A DNA stretch of 50,292 bases from assembly GCF_946480305.1 (NCBI RefSeq), contig NZ_CAMLJQ010000031.1:1-50292 (forward strand). Direction: 5' to 3'. Positions within the stretch are counted from its first letter, which is position 1. The number at the start of each line of letters is the position of its first letter. This stretch comes from an uncultured Caldimonas sp. (GTDB lineage Bacteria > Pseudomonadota > Gammaproteobacteria > Burkholderiales > Burkholderiaceae). The translations under genes and the position numbers were made by a program. Under the pieces are notes generated by a model. It made no database searches. It saw only the letters and a list, made by a program, of their open reading frames with translations, and had not been told where the DNA came from. Positions 23,717 to 32,383 of the stretch are shown one piece after another.

Positions 23717-24757
23717 CTACGCAGCCGCAAACAACGGGTGCCGCATCGCTTCTTCCATCCGCAGCACCGGCGTCACACAGCAATCCGCCGGCTCGAACAG
23801 CGCCACCCAGTGCGCCTGCGTCTCGCGCGCAAACACCGCTGCCACCTCGGCCTGCAGCGCCAGCGCATCGGCGCCGCCCACTTCCTGCCCCAGCATCCAG
23901 TGCCGGTCGGCCCATTCCGGGTGCCCGAGCACCTCGCAGCACATGCGCCAGAACTTCAGCTCGAGCGCGCCTACCGCCATCCAGCGGTCGTCGCGCGTGC
24001 GGTAGACGTTGTAGCAAGGCACGCCTCCGGTGAGCAGGCCGAGCGACGGGGACGGGCTGCGCCCGTCGCGCGCCACGCCCAGCCGGGCCATCAGGTTGTG
24101 CTCGTGCACCACGTGCGTCATCGACACGTCGACGTGCCGGCCGCGCCCCGTGCGCTGCGCGGCATACAGGGCCGCGACGATGCCGCTTACCGCAGCCTGC
24201 GTGCCACCGAACAGGTCGCCGATCTGGAAATTGGGGATCACCGGCTGGCCCTCGCGCGTGGCGATCTGCTCCAGCACGCCGGCATAGCCGATGTAGTTGA
24301 TGTCGTGCCCGGCGCGGCGCGCATACGGACCCTGCTGCCCATAGCCGCTGATCGAGCACATCACGAGGCCCGGGTTCACGGCCCGGAGGTCGTCCCAGCC
24401 GACGCCGAGCTTCGCCATCACGCCCGGGCGAAAGCCCTCCACCAGCACGTCGGCCTCGCAGGCCAGCGCCAGCAGCTCCTCGCGCCCGGCACTTTGCGTG
24501 AGGTCGATGCGGTGCAACTGCTTGCCCTGGTTGAGCAGGCGGAAGAACAGGCTGGGCTCGCCCTGCGCCGCCTCGCCCGGCGTCTGCATCATCGTGCGGG
24601 CGTAGTCGCCTTCGCCCGGGTCTTCGATCTTCACCACGTCGGCGCCCATCCAGCGCAGGTGCAGCGTGGCAAACGGCCCGGGCAGCAAGCGCGTGAGGTC
24701 GATCACGCGCACGCCGGTCAGCGGCAGATCTTCCTGAGAGGCTCCAGAGAAGGTCAT
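23717..24757 (-). CDS. CaiB/BaiF CoA-transferase family protein, alpha-methylacyl-CoA racemase-like
   Basis: A 346-residue class III CoA-transferase-fold protein. The N-terminus RVIDLTRLLPGPFATLHLRWMGADVVKIEDPGEGD is the family signature, and the Asp in GHDINYIGYAG (D152) corresponds to the catalytic Asp of alpha-methylacyl-CoA racemase. The protein is nearer the racemase branch in length (~350-380) than to the ~400-residue formyl/carnitine CoA-transferases. It may epimerise 2-methylacyl-CoA thioesters during branched-chain acyl or sterol side-chain degradation. Its ATG overlaps the stop of the upstream oxygenase gene by four bases (ATGA), so the two are translationally coupled. Confidence 0.88.
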   Translation of the reverse strand: MTFSGASQEDLPLTGVRVIDLTRLLPGPFATLHLRWMGADVVKIEDPGEGDYARTMMQTPGEAAQGEPSLFFRLLNQGKQLHRIDLTQSAGREELLALACEADVLVEGFRPGVMAKLGVGWDDLRAVNPGLVMCSISGYGQQGPYARRAGHDINYIGYAGVLEQIATREGQPVIPNFQIGDLFGGTQAAVSGIVAALYAAQRTGRGRHVDVSMTHVVHEHNLMARLGVARDGRSPSPSLGLLTGGVPCYNVYRTRDDRWMAVGALELKFWRMCCEVLGHPEWADRHWMLGQEVGGADALALQAEVAAVFARETQAHWVALFEPADCCVTPVLRMEEAMRHPLFAAA

Positions 24758-25623
24758 TCGAAGCGCCCTTCACGCAACCACTTGGTCGCGACCCACTTCT
24801 CGCCTTCGAGCACCGGGGCGCCCCCGTGCAACGTGCGCGTGAGCGGGTGCGGGCGGTCATAGCTGAAGAACACCGCATTGCCCTTGACGGGTGCGACCTC
24901 GAGTTTCACGTCCGGGAACGTGGTGGCGCCGCCGCGCGCCGGGGTGTTGAGGTACATCACCAGCGTGCCCACGCGCTGCCCACCGCGCTTCAGGATCGTC
25001 GGCGTGCCGGGTTGCGTCGGGTCGAAGTAGTCGTAGTGCGGCTTGTATTCGGCGCCGGGGCGGTAGCGCAGCACCTGCAGGCCTTCGCCGTTCTCGATGG
25101 GCCAGCGCAGCAACGCCGCCAGTCGGCGCTCGATGCGGTCGCACAGCTCGTTCTCGCCGCGCTGGAAGAACATGCCGTCGCTGGTGCGGGCTTCGTTGAC
25201 CTCGCTGGTGCCGGTGTCGGTCTTGACCGTCTCGGAGCGGGCGAGCCGCGTCCCGGCCAAGGCCATCAGTTCGTCGCACTCCTCGTCGCTCAGCAAGCCG
25301 CCGAACACCACCACACGAGGGTCGCGCATCGTCATCACGACCTGCACCTCGCGATCGCCAGCGTTCAGCGTGCAGGGCGCGCCGGCCAGGTCGGGCTCGG
25401 GCAAGGGCTTGTCGGCCGGGGCATGCGGCACGGGCAGGTCTTCGGGCGAGATGCCACGCTCGCGCAGGTAGCCCTGCAGCGTCTCCTCCATGGCCTGTGT
25501 GGCCACGTCTTCTTGCCAGCCGCTGTCGACCATGGCCTTCAGCACCGCATCGGCGGCATGCCCGGCGGTGGCCTGGTCGACGATCCAGCGGCGGAGTTCA
25601 GGGGTGATCTGCTGCGTGCTCAT
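24754..25623 (-). CDS. Prolyl 4-hydroxylase-like Fe(II)/2-oxoglutarate dioxygenase
   Basis: A 289-residue protein. The C-terminal ~190 residues form a P4H-type oxygenase domain: iron ligands H196 and D198 in YKPHYDYFDP, distal H266 in TRTLHGGAPV and the 2-oxoglutarate-binding K276 in EGEKWVATKW. The first ~60 residues look like a small helical UBA-like domain (ITPELRRWIVDQATAGHAADAVLKAMVDSGW), common in this bacterial subgroup. ATG 25623 starts this domain, while the frame upstream belongs to the yaaA region. The target polypeptide is unknown; EF-Tu is a target of a related bacterial enzyme. It is coupled to the downstream CoA transferase gene. Confidence 0.88.
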   Translation of the reverse strand: MSTQQITPELRRWIVDQATAGHAADAVLKAMVDSGWQEDVATQAMEETLQGYLRERGISPEDLPVPHAPADKPLPEPDLAGAPCTLNAGDREVQVVMTMRDPRVVVFGGLLSDEECDELMALAGTRLARSETVKTDTGTSEVNEARTSDGMFFQRGENELCDRIERRLAALLRWPIENGEGLQVLRYRPGAEYKPHYDYFDPTQPGTPTILKRGGQRVGTLVMYLNTPARGGATTFPDVKLEVAPVKGNAVFFSYDRPHPLTRTLHGGAPVLEGEKWVATKWLREGRFE

Positions 25624-25676
25624 GAGGTGTTGCACTGGGTTGCTCGCAGGGAATGCGGTCGATTTTGCCCGAGGGT

Positions 25677-26450
25677 TCAGTCTGATTTGCGACGGAACAC
25701 GAGCCGGTCCGGCGCCGACACCGAAGCATCGTAGGCGTAGCCCTCGCTGGAGAACGTCTCCAGCTGCGATGGCAGCGTGAGCTGCTGTTCGATCGCATGG
25801 CGTGCCATCAGGCCCCGCGCGCGCTTGGCATGAAAGCTGATGACCTTGTAGCCCGCGCCCTTCCAGTCCTCGAACACGCACTGCACCACGCGAGCTTTCA
25901 GCACCTTGCGATCGACGGCCTTGAAGTATTCCTCGGAAGCGAGGTTCACGATGACCGGCGTCTTGTCTTCGGCCAGCCGCTCGTTCAGGTAGGACGCGAT
26001 GGTGCTGCCCCAGAAGGCGTACAGGTCCTTGCCTTTCGCGTTGGCCAGCCGCGTGCCCATCTCGAGCCGATAGGGCTGCATCCAGTCGAGCGGGCGCAAC
26101 ACACCGTACAGCCCACTGAGGATCGCCAGGTGCTGCTGCGCCCAGTCGAGCTGCTCGGCACTCAGGGTCGCGGCCTGCAGCCCTTCGTACACATCGCCGT
26201 TGAAGGCGAGCACGGCCTGCTTGGAGTTGGCCGCCGTGAAGCGCGGCGACCAGGCGGCATAGCGCGCGACGTTGAGCTGCGCCAGCGCGTCGCTCAGGCT
26301 CATCAGGCTCGCAATCTCGGCGGGCGTGTGCTCGCGCAGCACGCCGATCAGCTCGGCCGCCTGCTTCGTGAACAGCGGTTTGGTATGCGCGGCAACGTGG
26401 GCGGGGGTCTCGTAGTCCAGGGTCTTGGCAGGAGACAGCAGGAACAGCAT
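25677..26450 (-). CDS. yaaA: Peroxide stress protein YaaA (DUF328/UPF0246)
   Basis: A 257-residue cytoplasmic protein matching YaaA along its length: [14 protein letters not shown] at the start, [44 protein letters not shown] and [12 protein letters not shown]. YaaA lowers intracellular free iron and DNA damage during peroxide stress under OxyR control in Escherichia coli. It is transcribed away from the MarR-GNAT gene, and their start codons are 125 bases apart. Confidence 0.95.
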   Translation of the reverse strand: MLFLLSPAKTLDYETPAHVAAHTKPLFTKQAAELIGVLREHTPAEIASLMSLSDALAQLNVARYAAWSPRFTAANSKQAVLAFNGDVYEGLQAATLSAEQLDWAQQHLAILSGLYGVLRPLDWMQPYRLEMGTRLANAKGKDLYAFWGSTIASYLNERLAEDKTPVIVNLASEEYFKAVDRKVLKARVVQCVFEDWKGAGYKVISFHAKRARGLMARHAIEQQLTLPSQLETFSSEGYAYDASVSAPDRLVFRRKSD

Positions 26451-26526
26451 GGGAGTCGGCTTCGTTCGAACCGCGCAAGGTTACCAGCGGGCGGCGTCGC
26501 CGTGCGGCCCGGGCCCATTCGTGGAA

Positions 26527-26547
26527 TTACTTGCTTTTGTCAAGTAA
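26527..26547. promoter_or_regulatory. MarR-type operator, TTACTTG-N7-CAAGTAA
   Basis: A perfect 7-bp inverted repeat with a 7-base spacer lies 28 bases upstream of the MarR-GNAT start and 76 bases from the yaaA start. Size and symmetry fit a dimeric MarR winged-helix site. The position suggests autorepression of the fusion gene and possibly co-control of yaaA. Confidence 0.65.
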
Positions 26548-26575
26548 CATGGCCGCGTCGTTCCTGGAGCCACCG

Positions 26576-27577
26576 ATGACTGCCGTCCCTGCCCTCGAAC
26601 AGCGCATCGATCGCGTACGCGCGTTCAACCGCTACTACACACGCGCCATCGGCGTGCTGGACGAAGGCCTGCTCGACAGCCCCTACTCGCTGACGGAGGC
26701 ACGCGTGCTGTGGGAGCTGGCTCACCACGCACCGTTGACGGCCACCGCGCTCGGCCGCGAGCTGAAGCTCGACGCCGGCTACCTGAGCCGGCTGCTGCGC
26801 CGCTTCAAGGAGCGAGGGCTGGTGCACGCACGCACCTCGAAAGAAGACGCCCGCCAGCAACTGCTGTCGCTCACGCCCAAGGGCCAGCGCGCGTTCGCGC
26901 CCCTCGACCAGCGCTCGCACGACCAGACCGCCGCCTTGCTGCAGTCGCTCGGCGCGGCCCGCCAGCAGCAACTGGTGGACGCGATGCGGCAGATCCAGGC
27001 AGCGCTCGGCGATGCACCAGAGCGAACCCCCTGGACGCTGCGGTCGCCTCGCAGTGGCGACATCGGCTGGGTGATCCGCCGGCACGGCGAGCTGTACGGG
27101 CAGGAGTACGGCTGGGACTGGCGTTTCGAAGCGCTGGTGGCACGCATCTGCGCCGATTTCGTCGATCACTTCAAGCCCGAGCGCGAAGCCTGCTGGATCG
27201 CCGAGCAGGACGGCCGCAACATCGGCTGCGTGTTTCTCGTGCAGGCAGCGCCGACCGTGGCGCAGCTGCGCATGCTGCTGGTCGAACCCGATGCGCGTGG
27301 CCAGGGCGTGGGCGAGGCGCTGGTGCAGCAGTGCGAGCAACGCGCGCGTGCGCTGGGCTTTCGCAAGATCAGGCTGTGGACCAACAGCGTGCTCACCGCC
27401 GCACGCCACATCTACCAGAAGGCTGGCTACCGCCTCGTGAAGACGGAGCCGCACGAAAGCTTCGGCCACCGGCTCATGGGCGAGACCTGGGAGCTGCGGC
27501 TCGACCGCCCGCGCCCCGCAACAACCCGGGGGGGGGGTGCCCTTTCCCTGACGCAGTGGACTAGGATCGCGGCATGA
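26576..27577 (+). CDS. Bifunctional MarR-family regulator / GNAT acetyltransferase
   Basis: A 333-residue fusion. Residues ~1-150 are a MarR winged helix (YSLTEARVLWELAHHAPLTATALGRELKLDAGYLSRLLRRFKERGLV). Residues ~160-320 are a GNAT domain with acetyl-CoA-binding LVEPDARGQGVGEALVQQCEQRARALGF and ARHIYQKAGYRLV. Such fusions occur widely; the acetylated ligand is unknown. ATG 26576 with a GGAG site was preferred over 26549, which lies partly in the operator region. The last codons include a run of ten G (27528-27537). Its stop overlaps the ychJ start (ATGA), indicating coupling. Confidence 0.9.
   Translation: MTAVPALEQRIDRVRAFNRYYTRAIGVLDEGLLDSPYSLTEARVLWELAHHAPLTATALGRELKLDAGYLSRLLRRFKERGLVHARTSKEDARQQLLSLTPKGQRAFAPLDQRSHDQTAALLQSLGAARQQQLVDAMRQIQAALGDAPERTPWTLRSPRSGDIGWVIRRHGELYGQEYGWDWRFEALVARICADFVDHFKPEREACWIAEQDGRNIGCVFLVQAAPTVAQLRMLLVEPDARGQGVGEALVQQCEQRARALGFRKIRLWTNSVLTAARHIYQKAGYRLVKTEPHESFGHRLMGETWELRLDRPRPATTRGGGALSLTQWTRIAA
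27528..27537 (+). repeat. G10 homopolymer near the 3' end of the MarR-GNAT gene
   Basis: Ten consecutive G residues inside the coding sequence encode Gly-Gly-Gly. Gaining or losing one base would end the protein at an early TAG or TGA and break the ATGA coupling to ychJ. Such tracts mutate by slippage. Sequencing error is an alternative. Confidence 0.7.
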
Positions 27578-27969
27578 GCCTTGCCAACTCGCCCTGCCCC
27601 TGCGGCACCGCACTGCCATACGCCCGCTGCTGCGCGCGCTGGCACGAAGGGCCCGAACACCTGCAGGCCCCCACGGCCGAGGCGTTGATGCAATCGCGCT
27701 ACAGCGCCTTCGTGCTCGGCCTGCGTGACTACCTGCTCGCCACGTGGCACCCGAGCACCCGCCCGCCGACCCTGGAGCCAAACGAGCCCGGGCTGCGCTG
27801 GCTGGGGCTGGACGTGAAGCGTCACGACGTGCAGGACGACACGCACGCCACGGTCGAGTTCGTTGCGCGCAGCAAGCTCGCCGGCCGGGCCCACCGGCTG
27901 CACGAGCACAGCCGCTTCGTGCGCGAGGACGGCCGCTGGTACTACGTCGACGGCGACATCCGGCCCTGA
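27574..27969 (+). CDS. ychJ: YchJ family protein (UPF0225) with SEC-C zinc motif
   Basis: A 131-residue cytoplasmic protein. It has an N-terminal SEC-C zinc-binding motif (CPCGTALPYARCC), then the YchJ core with PTAEALMQSRYSAFVLG and YLLATWHPSTRP, ending with a FVREDGRWYYVDGD strand pair of the NTF2-like fold. Its length equals the usual family size. Function is unknown. It overlaps the preceding gene by four bases and converges on the histidine kinase gene with an 18-base gap. Confidence 0.9.
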   Translation: MSLANSPCPCGTALPYARCCARWHEGPEHLQAPTAEALMQSRYSAFVLGLRDYLLATWHPSTRPPTLEPNEPGLRWLGLDVKRHDVQDDTHATVEFVARSKLAGRAHRLHEHSRFVREDGRWYYVDGDIRP

Positions 27970-27987
27970 GAGCCCGCCTCGTGCGCG

Positions 27988-29373
27988 TCAGCCGTTTTGC
28001 CGCCTCGGCCACCAGAGCGCGGCGCGCAAGCCCGCGCCCGACTCCCGGCGCTCGATGCGCAACGCCCCGCCATGCCGCTCGGCGATCGAACGGGCGATGG
28101 CGAGGCCCAGGCCCGAGCCGCTGCCGGCCGATTGCTGCCCGCGCACGAAGCGGTGCCCCAGCCGATGCAGGTCTTCGTCGGACACGCCCGGCCCGCCGTC
28201 GACCACCGCCAGGCTCCAGCCCAACTGGTCGGCGGCCGCCTGCAAGGTGACTTCGCCGCCCTCCGGCGTGTAGCGGATCGCGTTGTCGGCCAGGTTGGCG
28301 AGCGCCTCGCGCAACAGCTGGCGGTCGCCCCAGGCCTGCGCGGGCTCGGCCGGCACGTCGATGCCGAAGTCCTGCCCGCGGGCGCGCGCACGCGGCAACA
28401 GGTCCATCGCCACCTCGCGCGCCAGTTCGCCCAGGTCGAAGCCGCTGTTTTGCAGCGAGGCGGTGTCACTGCGGGCCAGCGCCAGCAACTGGTTGGTGCC
28501 CCGGGTCGCGTGGTCGATCTGGCGCGACAGCGCTTCCAGCGTCTGCCGCAGCCGCTGCGGGTCCTGCTCACGCAGTGCGTAGTCGACCTGGGTGCGCAAG
28601 GTGGTGAGCGGGGTGCGCAACTGGTGCGAGGCATCGTCCAGGAACAGGCGCTGCTGGTGCACCAGCTCGCGCGTGCGTTCGAGCTGCTGGTTGATCGCGT
28701 CGACGAGCGGCTGGATGTCGACCGGCAGCCCCTGCTCTTCCAGCGGCGCCAGGTCGGTCGGCTTGCGGCCACGCACCTGCGCCGCGAGCCTCGAGACCGG
28801 CCGCAGCGCCAACGCCACCACGGCGGCAATGACGAGCGCCGTGAGCAGCAGCACGATGCCGTCGCGCACCGCCGCGCGAGCCACGAAGCTGCGCGTGAAA
28901 TCTTCGCGCGACTGCGTGCCTTCGGCCACCTGGATCACCAGGTGCTGCGCCGCGCTCGTCGACAGCGGCCGGTCGAGCACGCGCATGTAGGCGCCCACGC
29001 GCAACGGCTCGCCGAAGTAGCTCGCGTCATAGAACACCGGGACGCCCAGCTGCAATGGCTGCGGGGGCACCGGCAGGTCGGCGCTGCCGATCTCCACCAG
29101 CCCGTCGACCGTGGCGACGCGGAAGTACACCGAACCGCTCGCGGTGAGCTGGAAGAACTCGAACAAGCGGTACGGCAACTCCACCGACAGGCCGCCCGAC
29201 GCGGTGGACACGTTCGCATCGATCGCCTTGATCGCGCCTAGCAGCGAGCGGTCATAGGCCGAGTTGGCCGCCTCCAGCGCGTCGCGCCGCGTCATCCACA
29301 GCTCCACCGTGGTCACCGCGGCGATCGTGGGCAGGAGCAGGAGCAGCAAGCCCTGCCGCAGGCTCAGCCGCAT
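27988..29373 (-). CDS. tctE: Sensor histidine kinase, TctE-like
   Basis: A 461-residue inner-membrane kinase. It has an N-terminal transmembrane helix (GLLLLLLPTIAAVTTVEL), a ~140-residue periplasmic sensor domain (2CSK_N-like: AYDRSLLGAIKAIDANV...FFQLTASGSVYFRV), a second transmembrane helix (GIVLLLTALVIAAVVALAL) and a short HAMP-like linker. The phospho-acceptor helix is LDDASHQLRTPLTTLRTQV. The ATPase domain has N box NLADNAIRYTPEGG, G1 DGGPGV and G2 GSGLGLAIARSIAERHGG. In G1 the usual Asn is Gly, a modest deviation. ATG 29373 follows the tctD stop by 13 bases. With the tctCBA genes nearby, it probably senses a carboxylate imported by that transporter. Confidence 0.88.
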   Translation of the reverse strand: MRLSLRQGLLLLLLPTIAAVTTVELWMTRRDALEAANSAYDRSLLGAIKAIDANVSTASGGLSVELPYRLFEFFQLTASGSVYFRVATVDGLVEIGSADLPVPPQPLQLGVPVFYDASYFGEPLRVGAYMRVLDRPLSTSAAQHLVIQVAEGTQSREDFTRSFVARAAVRDGIVLLLTALVIAAVVALALRPVSRLAAQVRGRKPTDLAPLEEQGLPVDIQPLVDAINQQLERTRELVHQQRLFLDDASHQLRTPLTTLRTQVDYALREQDPQRLRQTLEALSRQIDHATRGTNQLLALARSDTASLQNSGFDLGELAREVAMDLLPRARARGQDFGIDVPAEPAQAWGDRQLLREALANLADNAIRYTPEGGEVTLQAAADQLGWSLAVVDGGPGVSDEDLHRLGHRFVRGQQSAGSGSGLGLAIARSIAERHGGALRIERRESGAGLRAALWWPRRQNG

Positions 29374-29386
29374 CGCCCTCAACCGC

Positions 29387-30049
29387 TCAGCCCTCGAGCG
29401 CGTAGCCCAGGCCACGCAACGTGACGATGCGCACGCCCGTGTCTTCGAGCCGCTTGCGCAGGCGGTGAATCAGCACCTCCACCGCTTCGGGCAGCACGTC
29501 CTCGTCGTCGGAGAACACGCGGTCGAGGATCTGCTGCTTCGACAACGGCTCGCCGCTGCGCTGGATCAAGGCCTTCAGCACCGCCTGCTCGCGCGGCGAC
29601 AACGCCAGCGGCTCCTGGTTAAGCGTGAACTGCCGCGTCACGGTGTCGAAGCTGAGCGGCCCGCACGCGAAGCGTGGATGCTCCACGCCGCGGGCGCGGC
29701 GCACGAGCGCCGTGAGCCGCGCTTCGAGTTCCGCCAATGCAAAGGGTTTGGCGAGGAAGTCGTCGGCGCCTTCGTTGAGGGTGCTCACGCGCTCGGCGAG
29801 CGAGTCGCGCGCCGTGAGGATCAGCACCGGCAGCCGCCGGTCTTCGGCGCGCAGGCGCTGCAGCAGCTCATGGCCGCCGCGGCCCGGCAGGCCGAGGTCC
29901 AGCACCATGGCGTCGAAGTCGTGTTCGGTGAGGGCGCGTTCGGCGAGCCGGCCATCATCGACCCACACCACGCGAAAGCCGGCCTGTTCCAGCGCCTTGG
30001 ACAACCACTCGCCCAGGGCGTGTTCGTCTTCTGCCAGGAGGATGCGCAT
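29387..30049 (-). CDS. tctD: Response regulator, TctD-like (OmpR/PhoB family)
   Basis: A 220-residue regulator with a receiver (LAEDE acidic pair, phospho-acceptor D51 in MVLDLGLPGRGG, Lys in LAKPFALAEL) and a winged-helix DNA-binding domain ending in IVTLRGLGYAL. ATG 30049 (MRILLAEDEH) starts the receiver directly; an ATG at 30070 would add seven residues. It is co-transcribed with tctE. It is a likely activator of tctCBA, which lies on the same strand upstream, separated by the opposite-strand truC gene. Confidence 0.9.
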   Translation of the reverse strand: MRILLAEDEHALGEWLSKALEQAGFRVVWVDDGRLAERALTEHDFDAMVLDLGLPGRGGHELLQRLRAEDRRLPVLILTARDSLAERVSTLNEGADDFLAKPFALAELEARLTALVRRARGVEHPRFACGPLSFDTVTRQFTLNQEPLALSPREQAVLKALIQRSGEPLSKQQILDRVFSDDEDVLPEAVEVLIHRLRKRLEDTGVRIVTLRGLGYALEG

Positions 30050-30132
30050 TGCCGTTCGCTCGTCGTTCATGCGGGGGCGGCCCCCGTGCCCGCACTGTAC
30101 GCCTGCCGTCGCCCGCGACAATGCGGGTCGCC

Positions 30133-30882
30133 ATGGAGCTCGAGATCCTTCACCAAGACGCCCACCTGGTGGCCGCGCACAAGCCGGCCGGCATGCTGGT
30201 GCACCGCACGCCCCTCGCCGCGCGGGACGAGCGCTTCGCGCTGCAGACGCTGCGCGACCAGCTCGGCCGGCACGTGTTTCCGGTACACCGGCTCGACCGC
30301 GGCACCTCGGGCGTGCTGCTGTTCGCGCTCGATGCCGGCACTGCCCGGCAGCTTGCCACCACGTTCGAGGCCCGCGAGGTGCGCAAGCACTACATCGCGC
30401 TCGTGCGCGGCTGGCTGCCGGCTGCCGGCGAGATCGACCACCCACTCGCACGGCTGGAAGACGACGTGCCGCTCACCGACCGCGGCATCAGCCAGCAGCC
30501 GCAACCCGCGCTGACCCGCTACCAGCGGCTTGCGACGATCGAGCTGCCGGTGGCGCTGGGCCCGCATGCCACCAGCCGTTATGCGCTGCTGGCACTGCAA
30601 CCCGAGACCGGCAGGCAGCATCAGCTGCGCCGGCACCTCAAGCACGTGAGCCACCCCATCATCGGGGATGCGACCTACGGCAAGGGCGTGCACAACCGAT
30701 GGTGGGCAGAGCAGCTGGGCATCACGCGGCTGTGGCTGCATGCACGCCGGTTGTCGTTGCCCCACCCCGTGACCGGCGAGGCACTCGTGATCGAAGCCTC
30801 GCCGGGTGCCGAGTGGCAGGCGCTGTGCGCCCTGCCCGGCTGGTGCTGGGATCAGCGCGATACGCGCCTCACGCCATCTTGA
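30133..30882 (+). CDS. truC: tRNA pseudouridine(65) synthase TruC (RluA family)
   Basis: A 249-residue RluA-family pseudouridine synthase. The catalytic motif is HRLDRGTSGVLLFA, with the nucleophilic Asp. Downstream are RKHYIALVRGW, LQPETGRQHQLRRHLKHVSHPIIGDATYGKG and WLHARRLSLPHP. The length and the LEILHQDAHLVAAHKPAGMLVHRT start fit TruC, which modifies U65 in certain tRNAs, better than the longer RluC/RluD, which carry an S4 domain. ATG 30133 was chosen for that reason. It is divergent from tctD, and its 3' end overlaps the tctA 3' end by 14 bases. Confidence 0.88.
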   Translation: MELEILHQDAHLVAAHKPAGMLVHRTPLAARDERFALQTLRDQLGRHVFPVHRLDRGTSGVLLFALDAGTARQLATTFEAREVRKHYIALVRGWLPAAGEIDHPLARLEDDVPLTDRGISQQPQPALTRYQRLATIELPVALGPHATSRYALLALQPETGRQHQLRRHLKHVSHPIIGDATYGKGVHNRWWAEQLGITRLWLHARRLSLPHPVTGEALVIEASPGAEWQALCALPGWCWDQRDTRLTPS

Positions 30883-32383
30883 AACGCACCGCGCGGCGGC
30901 GGCGCATCAGCGGCGGCACCACGATCACGGCCGCCGCCAGCGTCCACAGCGCCAGCGTCACCGGGCTCGACCACAGGATGTGCAGCTCGCCATTGGTCAT
31001 CGACAGCGCGCGGCGCAGGTTCTGCTCCATCATGTCGCCCAGCACCACGCCCAGGATCAGCGGCGCCATCGGCATGTCGAGCTTGCGCAGGAAGTAGCCG
31101 ATCACGCCAATGCTGACCATCATCATCAGGTCGAAGGTGGAGGCGCTGATCGCATACACGCCGATGAAGCTGATGCACAGGATGCCCGGCACCAGCAGCC
31201 AGCCGGGAATCGACAGCATCGCCGCGAACACGCGCACCATCGGCACGTTCATCACGAACAGCATCACGTTGGCGACGAACAGCGACGCGATCAAGCCCCA
31301 CACCAGCTGCGGTTGCGCATCGAACAGCACCGGGCCCGGCGTGATGTTGTAGAGCGTCAGCGCACCCATCATCACGGCGGTGGTGCCGGAGCCCGGCACG
31401 CCCAGCGTCAGCATCGGGATGAAGGAGCCGGTGGCCGCACTGTTGTTGGCCGATTCGGGTGCCGCCAGGCCGCGCATGTCGCCCCGACCGAACTTGGCGT
31501 TCGGGTCGCGACCTTCGCACAGGCGTTTTTCGTTCGCATACGCCACCGCCGACGCAACGCTCGCCCCCGCCCCCGGCAGCACGCCGATGCCAAAGCCCAT
31601 CAAGCCCGCGCGCACCGTGCTCCACCACGTGAACGCCAGCTCCTTCAGGTTGAACAGCTTGCGCTCGCTCGGCGGCACCTCGACCTTCTGGCCGGTGAGC
31701 AGGTTCTCGAGCATCTGCATCATTTCGGCGACCGCGAACAGGCCGATCACCACCACCACGAAGTCGATGCCGTCCGCGAGGTGCGGCAGGTCGAAGGTGT
31801 AGCGGTACACACCCGAGTTCGAATCGACACCGACGGTGGAGATCGCCAGGCCGATCGCCGCGGCGAGCACGCCCTTGACCGGCTTGTCGCCCAGCAGGCT
31901 GGTCAACGCGCAGAACGCGAACACCATCAGCACGAAGTACTCGGCCGGCCCGAAAGCCATGGCCCATTTCGCGAGGAAGGGCGCAAACGCGACGATGCCG
32001 AGGATCGCGATCGTCGAGCCGACGAACGAGGCCCACGCCGACAGCGACAACGCCACGCTGCCCAGGCCCTGCCGCGCGAGCGGATAGCCGTCGAGCGTGG
32101 TCATCACGGCCGCCGCCTCGCCGGGCACGTTGAGCAGGATGGACGTGATGCGCCCGCCGTATTCAGCCCCCACGTACACGGCGGCCAGCAGGATCAGCGC
32201 CGTCTCCGGCGGCAGCCCCATCGCGAATGCGATCGGCACCAGCATCGCCACGCCGTTGATCGGCCCCAGCCCCGGCAACACGCCGACGATGGTGCCAAAG
32301 AAGGAGCCCAGCGCCGCCACCAGCAGGTTGACCGGCGTAAGGGCGACGCCAAAACCGACGCCCAGGTGTTCAAGCACGTTCAC
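30869..32383 (-). CDS. tctA: Tripartite tricarboxylate transporter, large membrane subunit TctA
   Basis: A 504-residue protein with 11-12 hydrophobic helices, the large translocation subunit of a secondary, binding-protein-dependent TTT carboxylate importer. The conserved start is FGTIVGVLPGLGPINGVAMLVP, with YVGAEYGGRITSILLNVPGEAAAVMT and a repeated GVLPGAGAS motif in the second half. GTG 32383 was chosen because a GGGAGG site precedes it and the length then equals the family norm; GTGA overlaps the tctB stop by four bases. It converges on truC. Confidence 0.95.
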   Translation of the reverse strand: MNVLEHLGVGFGVALTPVNLLVAALGSFFGTIVGVLPGLGPINGVAMLVPIAFAMGLPPETALILLAAVYVGAEYGGRITSILLNVPGEAAAVMTTLDGYPLARQGLGSVALSLSAWASFVGSTIAILGIVAFAPFLAKWAMAFGPAEYFVLMVFAFCALTSLLGDKPVKGVLAAAIGLAISTVGVDSNSGVYRYTFDLPHLADGIDFVVVVIGLFAVAEMMQMLENLLTGQKVEVPPSERKLFNLKELAFTWWSTVRAGLMGFGIGVLPGAGASVASAVAYANEKRLCEGRDPNAKFGRGDMRGLAAPESANNSAATGSFIPMLTLGVPGSGTTAVMMGALTLYNITPGPVLFDAQPQLVWGLIASLFVANVMLFVMNVPMVRVFAAMLSIPGWLLVPGILCISFIGVYAISASTFDLMMMVSIGVIGYFLRKLDMPMAPLILGVVLGDMMEQNLRRALSMTNGELHILWSSPVTLALWTLAAAVIVVPPLMRRRRAVRFKMA

